Source: Furcasterigmium furcatum
Taxonomy: Eukaryota; Ascomycota; Sordariomycetes; Glomerellales; Plectosphaerellaceae
Length of the DNA: 64,000 nucleotides
Assembly (NCBI GenBank): GCA_001599815.1
Contig: BCIA01000003.1
Coordinates: 5,743,598 to 5,807,597, forward strand
Reading direction: 5' to 3'
Below the pieces are notes generated by a model, which ran no database searches, was not told the origin of the DNA, and saw only the letters and a list, made by a program, of their open reading frames with translations. The translations under genes were made by a program, and so were the position numbers. Positions within the stretch are counted from its first letter, which is position 1; the number at the start of each line of letters is the position of its first letter. Of the stretch, positions 54,041 through 64,000 are shown in pieces.

Positions 54041-57000
54041 TTACGCCTTGACCACCCTGCAAACCAGGTCTGAGCCGTCGACAGAGTCACCCTCCTTGAC
54101 CTGGAGCGACGAGACCTTGCCACTGTGTGGCGCGGAGATGACCATTTCCTGGAAGATGTGTGTTAGCGCACAGTCGATCAATTGCAGTGTTGGATTCACT
54201 CACCATCTTCATCGCGCTCAGCACGGCGATGGGGTCTCCCTTCTTCACATCCGAGCCCTCCTTGACGCGAAGCTCAACGAGCACACCAGCCATCGGGGCA
54301 CCAATCTGGCTGGAGTCGGTCGCATCGGCCTTGGGCCGGGTGACGTTCTCGACAGAGGCCTTCTTGTCATCGACGGTGACCTGGCGGACCTCGCCGTTCA
54401 TTTCGTAGAACACCTCACGCTGGCCAGTGTTCTCGCTGAGGGGGCCGACAGCAAGGAGCTTGAGGATGAGGACCTTGCCCTTCTCGAGCTCGACGTGGAA
54501 CTCTTCGCCAATCTCAGGCTTGGAAAGGAAGTACTTGGTGGGAAGGACGGAGAGGTCGCCGAACTTCTGCACGAACTTCTTGTAGTCCTCGAAGACCTTG
54601 GGGTACATGACGTACGATGCAATATCCGTCTCAGTGGTGGGACCACCGAACTTCTTGCTCAACTCGCGCTTGACCTTGACGAAGTCGACGGGTTCGAGAG
54701 AGAGGCCGGGACGGGCCTCAAGCTTTCTGCGACCACGCAGAGCATCGCTGCGGAGGGGCTCGGGGAATCCGCCGTAGGGCTGGCCCATCATTCCCTCAAG
54801 GAACTCCAACACGGAGCCGGGGAAGTCGAGCTCGCCAGCACGAGCCTTGACGTCTTCGGCCGAAAGCTTGTTGGAGACCATGAATTGGGCAAGATCGCCG
54901 ACGACCTTGGATGTGGGAGTGACCTTGACGATGTCTCCCAGCAGATCGTTGGCGTGCTCGTAAGCCTTCTTGGTCTCGGCCCACTGGGTGCCCAGGCCAA
55001 GCTGAGCAGCCTGGAACATCATGTTCGTGAGCTGGCCGCCAGGAATCTCGTGCTCGTACACCTCGGGGTCAGGGCCAGCAAGATGGGCCTCGAAGGGCGA
55101 GTAGAGAAGGCGGAGCTGGGACCAGTACGTGTCCAAGGCCCGGACATGAGCCGGGTTCAGACCAGGGTCAAGGTCGCTGCCCTCAAGGGAGGCCATGATG
55201 GCGTTGATGCTCGGCTGCGAGGTCATGCCAGACAAGCTGTCGGTGGCGGCATCGACGACATCGGCTCCGGCCTTGGCGCAAGCAACCATGGAAGCCACAC
55301 CCGTACCAGCCGAATCGTGCGTGTGCACGTGGATGGGGAGATCCGGGTACTTCTCGCGGATGGCGCCGATGAGGAGTGTGGCAGCATGAGGCTTCAGGAC
55401 ACCGGCCATATCCTTGATTCCGAGGACGTGGATGTCGAGGGCAACAAGCTTGTCGACGAGGTCAAGATAGTACTGAAGGTTGTACTTCTTGTTGGGGTTC
55501 AACACTGCACATCGTTAGCGGGAAAGAGACACATTGGATGAATTGGAGAGCAACGTACTATCCCCTGAATAGCACACGGTACCCTCAGCAACGCCTCCAG
55601 CCTTGTGGACGGCCTTGATGCCGACCTCGAGCTGGTTGATGTCGTTCAGGGCGTCGAAAACACGGAAAATGTCGACACCGTTCTTCTTCGCCTGGTCGAC
55701 GAACTGGTCAATAGCGTTGTCGGGCAGGGAAGCGTAGGCAACACCGTTGGCGCCGCGAAGCAGCATCTGGAAGGGGATGTTGGGCACCAGCTTCCTCATC
55801 CTGCGCAGCCTGTCCCAAGGGTCCTCATACAGGAAGCGGAATGCAACATCGAAGGTCGCGCCACCCCAGCACTCAAGGGAGTAGAGGTTGTGAAGCGCGT
55901 GGCTGGTTTCCGGGGCAATGTTCAGCAGATCAACCGTCCTGACACGGGTGGCCAGGAGAGACTGGTGGGCATCACGCCAGGTAGTGTCCATGAGCAGGCA
56001 ACCCTTGTAGTTGCGCACAGCCTTGGCGAAGGCCTTGGGGCCCTCGTCGAGGAGGACTTGCCTCCAGCCAGCCTTGGTCGGCTGCGAGACGTCGAGCTTG
56101 GAGCCATCGGGGTTGAGGAGGGTGGGCTGGATGATGTCGCCCTTGAACTTGGGCTCGCCGATCTGGCCCTTGATGCTGCTACCGTTGACGGCAACGTCGC
56201 CGAGATAGCTGAGAAGCTTCTGGGCACGGTTCTGGCTGCCAACGAGGTCGAACAGCTGAGGAGTGTCATCGATGAACGTTGTCCAGCAGGTTCCATCGAT
56301 GAAGGTTGGGTGGGTCAGGAGAGAGGCCAGGAAGGGAATGTTGGTCTTGACGCCACGGATACGGAACTCGACGAGAGCACGCAGCATCTTCCTCCGAGCG
56401 ATCTCGTAGGTGGAGCCTTGGCAGGTACACTTGACCAGCATGGAGTCGTAGTAGGGGGTGATGACGGCACCAGCGAAGCCGTTGCCACCGTCAAGACGGA
56501 CACCGTTGCCACCGGCAGAGCGGTAGACCTCGAGCTTGCCAGTGTCGGGCTGGAAACCCTTGGCGGGGTCCTCGGTTGTGATACGGCACTGGATGGCGAA
56601 ACCCCTGGTAGAGATGCGGTCCTGGGTCAGGCCGAGCTGCTGCAGGGTGGCACCGGCAGCAATCTGAATCTGGGCGGCCACGATATCAATGCCGGTGATC
56701 TCCTCGGTGATGGTGTGCTCGACCTGGATACGGGGGTTGATCTCGATGAAGTAGTAACGGTTCTGCTGATCAACAAGGAACTCAGCAGTACCCGCGTTGC
56801 GGTAGTTCACAGACTTGGCCAGCTTGACCGCATCAGCCAGAATAGCGTCGCGGGTTTCCACCGGAAGGTCCTTGGCAGGAGCAATCTCGACGACCTTCTG
56901 GTGGCGTCGCTGGACGGAGCAGTCACGCTCGAAAAGGTGGACGATGTTTCCGTGGTTGTCACCGAGGAGCTGGACCTCGATGTGCTTGGGCTTGTCGAGG

Positions 57001-58220
57001 AAGCGCTCAACGAAGACGGTACCGTTGCCGAAGGCGGACTTGGCCTCGGATGTGGCACGCTCGAAGTGCTCCTGCAGGGACTCCTGGTCGCGGACGACAC
57101 GCATACCGCGACCACCACCGCCGTAGGCAGCCTTGATGATGATGGGGAAGCCATATTTGTCGGTGAACTCCTTCACCTCCTCGAAGGTGGCGACAGCGCC
57201 CTCGGTACCCGGGACGACAGGGACATCGGCGGCAATGGCAAGCTTGCGGGCGGAAACCTTGTCGCCAAGGGCATCGATGACATCGGGAGAGGGGCCGACG
57301 AACTGGAGGGAAAAGCAGTGTCAGAGTTGCGAGGCAATCGTGGTGCGGTGGGCGACTTACAATGAGGCCGGCCTTCTCAACGTTGCGGGCGAACTCGGCA
57401 TTCTCGGAGAGGAAACCGTAGCCTGGGGTTTCGAGTCAGCTGCGTTGCGGACGGCTGGAGTTCGTGCCCTGAGACTCACCAGGATGGATCATTTGCACAT
57501 CGTGCTCGACGGCAATCTTGATGATCTCGTCGCCAGCGAGATAAGCACCGACCGGGGTGTACTGGCCACGCTTGCCAATGACGTATGCCTCATCGGCCTC
57601 TGCAACAGGTCAGGAATGCTCTCACGTCATCAAGATCAATATGTGTGCTCTTACTCTGTCTGTGCATGCTGAGACGGTCCTCATAACTGCAACAAGTCAG
57701 CCCGGATGTATCGGAAGTAACGGGGCATCTATTCGCACCTGAAGACTGCCACTGTGTGCAGCGAAAGCTCGTGAGCCTAATGATGGGGTCAGCGCATTGA
57801 TCACATGCGGGAGAGCAGGGCGGGGAGACGTACTGTTCTAAAGATCTAGAGGGCGGTGAATGTGAGCAACCTGGTCGCAACAAACCTGCTGATTCTCGGG
57901 ACTGTTACATACACGAATAGCTGCTCAAGGTTAGCTCGCAGGACGTGGACGAGGAGAAGGGGGAGAAGACTCACGGATTTCGCCACGGTTGGCGACTGCG
58001 GGCGGAAAGAGAACTCGTCAGCAAGATGTTCTCGACATTGAAGGGCAGCACAGGCTTGTGGGCCGAGCCGCCCTAAGGGACGATTGGGGGGATGCTCACC
58101 CAACAGCTTGTTCAATTGCATGATGCTGGAGTTGGCGCGGATGTGGTGGATGTTCTTAGAGGGAACCTCCACATCGCCCTCCTCGAAGACATCGTTGAAG
58201 GTCACGGCCGCCTGCGCCAT
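54041..58220 (-). CDS. PYC: Pyruvate carboxylase, with a chain of tiny 5' exons
   Basis: Eleven exons: 58220-58100, 57995-57975, 57920-57913 (8 nt), 57845-57834 (12 nt), 57776-57739, 57686-57655, 57599-57480, 57422-57361, 57302-55559, 55504-54204, 54148-54041. Total 3567 nt, 1188 residues, the usual fungal length, which validates the joins. The enzyme carboxylates pyruvate to oxaloacetate with ATP and biotin; it is cytosolic in most fungi, and no targeting peptide is seen. Domains: biotin carboxylase (KLLVANRGEIPIRIFRTAHE, then YGGGGRGMRVVRDQ and EINPRIQVEHTITEEITGID), carboxyltransferase (DTTWRDAHQSLLATRVRT, ECWGGATFDVAFRFL), and C-terminal biotin domain with AMKMEMV. An intron (54149-54203) splits the biotin motif after AMKM. 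Confidence 0.98.
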
Positions 58221-61200
58221 CTTGAACGAGATGTGGGAGGAAACAAGAGGGAATCGGCCGTAGTTCCGGGTCAGAAAGACTGAGGAGCAAGGAGCAAGGA
58301 GGTCGAGGGGTCGAGAGCGGTCGTGGGGGAGAGGAGCGGGAGCTTTTGAAGGTCTCGGTCGAGGGGCTGATGAGGATGGAATGTGACCCTCGGCGGCGGG
58401 GTGGTTGCTACAGGGGGTTCTCTAGCTGTGCTGGGTTAGCAGACTGGGTCGACGGTCGGTAATAGTATGCAGACGGCCCAGGAAGAAGGTGGGGGTGTGT
58501 CTAACGAGGGGGAGCTGAATCGATTGGGAAAATGAACCCCTGGCGCGCTTGGAGCTTACCTGTGCTTGCGGCGGAAACCTTCCCTGTCGCTGCTTGGCGG
58601 TCTGGGCGGGCTGGTGTTCGTGGACGAGAGTGACGGATTGGACTTGTCAAATCCCCTGTCGGCGATAAGACCTGCTGGCTCGAGCAATGTCTCAACGTGA
58701 CTAGTCTGCACCGGCTGCCTTTTCGAGTGTCCAAGAGGGGTTTCGGCGAGGGCTCAACGAGTCAAGCTTCCCCGTGGGCGTGGACGGGCCAGACAAGAAA
58801 CTGGACGGAGTGTGGGATGCCGAACTAGGTCCGCGTGCGACGGGATCTGCTGTGGGAGGTATCTGGGAGGTCGGTAGGTGCTAAAATAGAAGACGTAACA
58901 GTGGCTGAAGGATCAATTGCAACGAACTTTTGTAGGTGAAGCCAGAGATGAGGTGGTTTTGCCTAAAAATACCAATTGGCACATGGGAGAGAGAGGAGAG
59001 GAGAAGAGGATGAGACGACGGGCGAGCGGGGCAGATTCTACCTATATGGACATTTGGGCATGCCTGATCTGACCTGCTCGCTCCTTCTCGAGATACAAGC
59101 TGTGGACGGTCATCCAGAACCTGGAAGCGCAAGAAGGACCGTCCCGGCATATCGCGAGAGGTACATACGCTGTACTTCCTATCGTGCAGCTTTCAATCCC
59201 GGTGGGAAGGAGCGACTGATGATGGGAGGCACCTGGCCCCACCACCTCATCCCTCACCGGACACACTCAACATGGAAAGCTTCCATCTCTGCCATCCTCT
59301 TGCAATGTGCGTCCAGTGCCTCCTGAAATCCTTCCTGCATGCACCAGCTCGAAACCTTGGATTTTTCGCGAGCTTGCTGCCCCAGAGCATCCCGCGATCC
59401 CGGGGTGTGGCTGCTGGATTATGATCCTACGAACATACCCTGGACGGGCTGCACTGCACTGGCACCTTGAAGATTCAATGGATGCCAAGATTGCACAACA
59501 CTGGCAAAGAAAGTACCGGGAGCCGATGGCCGAGGCCAGCCCATCAGCCAGCCGAACTATCAAACGATTACACGACGTTGGCAAAGCAGGCAGGCAACCT
59601 GATGGAAACGGGGCCGCTTCTCGCGGCAAAAGTCCGCCTCGTCGATCTGGACTCGGGGCTGTCCGAACGAGCAAGCACGTCGCCTCGGAAGATGTCCCTG
59701 GCTCGAGTTGGTGGGATCCGGCACTGGGGCGCCCAGGATTTCTTCAGACACTCTGCAAGTAGCCGTTGGCGTCAGCGTCAGCGCCTGGTCCGTCCGGCGC
59801 ATCTCAGACGTTGTGACGCCGTACCCATCGCAGCTCCGTTTGACACCTCGGTCAATCCCCCCCTCCCCCACTGTTACCACCCAAGCTTGCACACCTAGAG
59901 GGGTGGGACACCAGAAGGGGGTTCAGCGACTGGGGGAGCTCCCCCCATGTCCCTCCTGCTGGGGGTTGATTGGCCAACCAGAGCTCTGTGATCACCAAGC
60001 TCACCGCGGCGTTGTGTTCTCGAGTGACTAACTCTTTGCTGTCCATGAAAGCACAAAAGTCACGCAAACCACCGCGAAACAGTCATGGCATGAGAACAAG
60101 AAGAGACGGAGACCCCCGAGGAGGGGAGTGAGAAACGGCGCCCGAGAGTCCGTTATCGAACGGTGGGAGAAGCATGGGAAACGGCCGTCGGACAAGTCAC
60201 CGTGGGTGTGGTGGACACCAGACCGAAGGCTCGGGAAAAGAGACCGAGTGTCGAGATCGTCCATCGGGATGCTGGCGGCATCGACCTCAGATCGCAGCAA
60301 TAAGCATTGGCGTTACCCCAGAATCTTCAGGCGACAGGGCGGGTACGGCCCAATACCGAGGATAAGACGGGTTTGAGCCTCAACCCTTCCACCAAGGAGA
60401 GCCACTCCTTGCAGCTCTTCGGGACAGTTCGACGCGACCTCGCCTCTCCCGTTCCTGACTATTTTCGTCCCTGGGCTGCTAAAATGCGGGGGGTTGAGGG
60501 CAACGGCCGGGCGGTATGGGGTACTATCAGTCCCTCGGGCCCGTCCAGCGCGTCGATATGTGCCTGCGCTGGCAATTGCCATGGGTGAACCCGGGTGCCA
60601 CATCACGGAGCCGCCCGGCTTCTGCGACGGACGTTCCGGCCGAGATGCTACGATCGTCGTGCCGCGTCTGCCTCCAGTTATCCGGCGCTGACCGAGGGAA
60701 GCCTCGCATCGCATGTTGTTTGACAGTCACGGCGGCTGGCCGGAAAACGGACATGCCGTAAAACGGTGTCTGATGACACGTCGGGCTCCGGTTTGCACCC
60801 TTTCGCCCGGGGGGTGAAGAACGGACTCGTTTTTCTTACTCTACATGAAAAGCAGATGCAATTTTTTCATGTCTAGACCTTAGACGCCCCAATGGCCACG
60901 TGAGCTTGCACTCCGATGTCGATGTGGCTGTCGTCTCGTCTGCGGTATTAAAACAAAAAAAGACCGTCCTCATACCAAGAAAACCCCACCATTGGCTGGC
61001 ACTGACGGCCTTCGCAGCAGCCATTGTCTCGATGACCGTCACTGAAAGAGTCACAGGTCTCCGACCTCGGCTGACGGTTATATGTTGTGGGCCCCGGACA
61101 ATCATCCTCCAGAATCCGGCAGCATGGCAGGGCTGGTGATGGCGCCATACCCAAAGCATCTTGATGGTCGATATCAAAGTGGACGTGTCTGTAGAGTCCT

Positions 61201-62478
61201 GGACGAGCGCGGTGCGCGCACGTTATTCCCGTCATGATAGCCGGCGCTACCGCGCGGATATCGAAGGCTAGAAGAGGTACTCGGGCCCTGCTTTTTCGTC
61301 GGACCCCCCGTGCGACCGTTCCCACCTGATCGTCGTCTCAGGGTTGGCGGCGAAAGTTATCACGAGCCGACGGACATTTTCTCAACCGCGTTATCTCAGA
61401 TGGGGACCGACCTTGGGTGGGGGCCCAAATCAGGGGGCTCAACTCGGCATCTGATGTGACGACACTTGCAAGCAAGTTTTCTGCTTTGATTCTGGGTCTG
61501 GCTTGTGACCGTCCGGCGATCCATTACCCCGAAACAGCGAGCGTGGCATCGCCATCTCCTCGGCCAGGGGCGTCGTAGAAAAGACGGCGGTCCCAGGCAG
61601 GGGAGATTCGACCCAAACGCGGATCCATCTCGGGGAAATCGAGATGAGCTCTTGACATGGGAGATAGGATATCGAGAACCTCCTGTCTCAACCTACGTCA
61701 CTAAGAATGCCTGCCCAAGTCATTGCTCCCCAGGAGGGTCGCAGAACAGATGGCCGGTCCAGGCATGTTGCCATCCAGATACGTTACGCTTAAATTATCT
61801 CTAATTGAGCAAGAGGCCATCTCGATTTCTTCGAATCAACACAGAGGCCATGCCAATTCCTTCAAATTGAGAGGGAGGTCATCTCGATCTTCTATGGTTC
61901 GAGTTGAAGTCTGCCGGTCGACATGGCCGTTCCGAGAGCGGCCATCCTTTCTATTACCTTCTTGCCCCAGCTCCCATAGTCAAGTAACCGCCACTCGACC
62001 ATGGCCACACCTGGATCTGTTGCGTGTCTTGGCCCCCGTGCCGGCCTACCTTGGTTGTGGTTGCCACTTCTCCAAGGCTTGCCTAAGCCTCGCCCCCATT
62101 TTCTGTCGTCAGAGACGATCCCAGGTCGTATGCCTGCTGAATGGTCGCATCTACTATAGCTAGAGTTGATACGGCCGCAACTTGCTCTTCCTCTGCGAGT
62201 CTCGTGACTGTCGTTGACTTACATCCCGCCCCCTTCTGGCTTTAGTGGCAGTGGAGAGAAGAATCGCGACTTTGGCGGGCGAGGTGGCATCGTGCGTCCA
62301 ACTGGGCCTATTGATGATATCACGGTGGACTGCAGGCACTCTCAAACGGAACGTGAGGCCTCAAATGGAACGTCGTCATCGTCGTCTATGACCCAGCTGT
62401 CCTTTTGCTCTGTAATGTACACGCCGCTGTTCCCCCTCTCCCCAGCCGTTCCAGCCGGAACCCAATCGGATGCCGTGT
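58221..62478. other. 4.3-kb gene-poor region
   Basis: Between PYC and the proteasome gene (both minus strand, so this includes the PYC promoter). I found no convincing gene, tRNA or rRNA on either strand. A dispersed repeat copy occupies 61565-61955. The rest is unique-looking, GC-moderate DNA with scattered short open frames. Confidence 0.45.
61565..61955. repeat. Dispersed inverted-repeat element, back-to-back arms
   Basis: The left half (61565-61727) reads as the reverse arm and the right half (61728-61955) as the forward arm. The forward arm has GAGGGTCGCAGAACAGATGG, GCCGGTCCAGGCATG, then 31-bp-spaced units AGAGGCCATCTCGATTTCTT, AGAGGCCATGCCAATTCCTT and GGAGGTCATCTCGATCTTCT. It is the best place to read the internal 31-bp period. 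The left half shows the same period on the opposite strand. Non-coding. Confidence 0.65.
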
Positions 62479-63558
62479 CTACTCCTCCATCTTGTCATCG
62501 TCCTTCTTCTCCTCTTCCTCGTCATCATCGTCGCCGTCAACAGCCTTCTGAGCTAACCGCTCCGCCTCTTCGCGGAGGGCTTTGGGGACTTCCTCGTGAC
62601 GGCCCTTGGTGGGACCGCCGACGTCGCTGATCCAGCTCATCTCGAGCTCGAACTCCTTGTCCTTGTTGTCGTCGTGCGCGACGTAGATGATGCGAGCGGC
62701 CTCCTTAACGCCCTCCTCGAGGGAGATGCCCTCGCCGGCCAGGTCGAGCTTCTCCAGCTCCGCCTTCGCGGCCTGGCGGCCCTTGCCGGTGGCAGCGCCG
62801 TAGTAGCCCCAGTAGAGACCGGAGGGCTCGATCATGTAGAGGCCGGGGCCGCCGTGGGTCTTGTCGGGCACGATGCCACCAGCACCGACGGAGGGGCCGG
62901 AACCGACCTCGCCGTCGACGGGAAGAGAGGTGGAGGGATCGAAACCGGCAATGATGGCGGTGATGCCGAAGGGGCGAACGGAGGAGTAGAGGGTGTAGGC
63001 CTGGAGGTAACCGCCCATGCGAGAGGCGAGATCGGAAGTGGGAATCGGGGTCTTGAAGGTGTCGCGCCAGGCGCGAGCTTCGTCGCGGGCGCGGTCGACG
63101 AAATGGCGGCCGTCGGGGATCATGCCGGAGTACACCTGGGTAGGATTAGCATGGAGTGTGCAGGAGAGATGGCAGGGAGGAGAGTCGGATGGGGAGATGA
63201 GATGATGACAGAGGTACGAGAAAGGAAGACGACATACAGCTCCCAGGTGACGGTCAACGGTGGCAATGCGCTTGTTCGCACCGGCCTTCCACAGCTTAGA
63301 GGTGACAACCTTCTCGACGGCGAGGACGACGCCATCCTTGCAACGGATGCCGACGGAGGTGCCACCGTTCTCGACAGCCTTGACGGCATACTCGACTTGG
63401 AAGTTACGGCCATCGGGGGAGAAGATGGAGTTGGACAGGTCGTAGCCCGTTCCTATGGACGTCTGGAGCAGCGCAAGTTAGCAGGGTGTCGTCCAAAGGT
63501 ACATGACGGCGGAGGTGGCTGTTTGGGGAGCTCGAAGTTTGGGGCGTTGACTTGCCAT
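62479..63558 (-). CDS. PRE10: 20S proteasome alpha subunit, PRE10/PSMA3 type (alpha 7)
   Basis: Exons 63558-63556 (ATG only), 63462-63238 and 63135-62479 give 294 residues. The first intron (63463-63555) begins GCAAGT, a GC-AG type donor, has the branch site TGCTAAC, and ends GCTCCAG. Only this join yields MTSIGTGYDLSNSIFSPDGR, the conserved start of the family. Other marks: FQVEYAVKAVENGGTSVGIR, VYSGMIPDGRH, LYNSVRPFG-like TLYSSVRPFG, GYYGAATGKGRQAAKAELEK, and an acidic C-terminal tail (DGDDDDEEEEKKDDD), typical of this subunit. It forms the outer alpha ring and gates entry to the core. Not catalytic. Confidence 0.95.
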
Positions 63559-64000
63559 GTTGACGGTGTTTGGTGTGGGAAGGGGGGTCAAGCAGTTGTA
63601 TCAAAGGCGGTTCGGAGGGTTGTGTTGGGGGTTTCGTTCTGGATTGACGGACGAGGATGGAGTTGTTGATCTTGTGGTTGTTGGGAGTTGTGATGGAGCT
63701 TCGATGGTTACGAGAGCTTCGGCATGGCTTCAGGCAGCCTGGGAGCTGCGCGTTGCTGGCCAGAGCTCTCCATTGGGCAAGCTGGGGCGGGACCGAGCGC
63801 GAGGCTGGCCGTCATGCGTGATTACATAATCAGTCAGAGTGGCTAGTGCGCGGAGTGGCGCGTGGCTTGTCGGCGTGGGATGCACCGGCGTCCACGTGGG
63901 GTCCAAATGCACAGGCTCGTGCCGTACTTTCGGTGAAGCAACAACTTGTCAGATCAATTATCACGGTTCACTGGGAAGTCTCTGTCCCTGCAAGATACGA
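63559..64000. other. Upstream region of the proteasome gene
   Basis: 442 bp to the window end, expected to hold the promoter of the proteasome gene. The yeast PACE element (GGTGGCAAA) was not seen. No gene called. Confidence 0.4.

Noticed and set aside
54003..57365. Very long plus-strand open frames (512 and 586 codons) opposite pyruvate carboxylase
   Set aside because: Products are low-complexity and rich in Leu, Gly, Val, Asp and Glu with no motif. They mirror the strong third-base C preference of the real minus-strand gene, and the PYC reading is exact.
62596..63669. Plus-strand open frame of 357 codons opposite the proteasome gene
   Set aside because: Asp/Gly/Val-rich shadow. The minus strand gives a complete conserved proteasome subunit.

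Overview
This window is nuclear DNA from a filamentous ascomycete, most likely a Sordariomycete. The evidence is short introns (about 50-100 nt) with GT/AG ends and CTAAC-type branch sites, strong C/G preference at third codon positions, Zn(II)2Cys6 transcription factors, a UstYa-type (DUF3328) protein and eukaryotic housekeeping genes. The species is not identifiable by reading alone.

Left third (1-29.4 kb) is an accessory-looking island. It holds three related zinc-cluster regulators (1-1775, 11511-14238, 19189-21842, all on the minus strand), two full-size ABC-B (MDR-type) exporters (2525-7069 and 24101-28024), an omega-like glutathione S-transferase, a protein with an OTU-like fold whose catalytic cysteine position is serine, a stand-alone UstYa-like membrane oxidase, an F-box/ankyrin protein and a secreted Cys/Pro-rich protein. 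The first and third regulators each sit head-to-head with one exporter, so a regulator-exporter module appears to be duplicated. No PKS, NRPS or terpene synthase is visible, so this reads as an efflux/detoxification or orphan tailoring island rather than a complete biosynthetic cluster.

Middle third (30-43 kb): HEM3 (haem synthesis), GCV3 (glycine cleavage H protein), a large secreted protein, a bilirubin-oxidase-like multicopper oxidase, a small three-repeat protein and the ATP-dependent NAD(P)HX dehydratase. Between these genes lie degenerate copies of a dispersed element with inverted-repeat arms and internal units of about 31 bp (also at 16.8 kb and 61.6 kb).

Right third (43-64 kb) is mostly housekeeping: ATP1 (F1 alpha), RPL11 head-to-head with SmB, the pyruvate carrier MPC1, pyruvate carboxylase and a 20S proteasome alpha subunit (PRE10/PSMA3 type). 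It is interrupted by a secreted effector-like gene and two gene-poor stretches. Three mitochondrial pyruvate/energy genes (MPC1, PYC, ATP1) lie within 15 kb, but I see no evidence that they form a functional cluster. Gene structure is unusual in several of these genes: an 8-nt and a 12-nt exon in PYC, a 9-nt exon in SmB, and an ATG-only first exon with a GC-AG intron in the proteasome gene. Exon joins quoted below were worked out by hand from splice consensus, reading frame and protein conservation. Where total coding lengths are given they are divisible by three.
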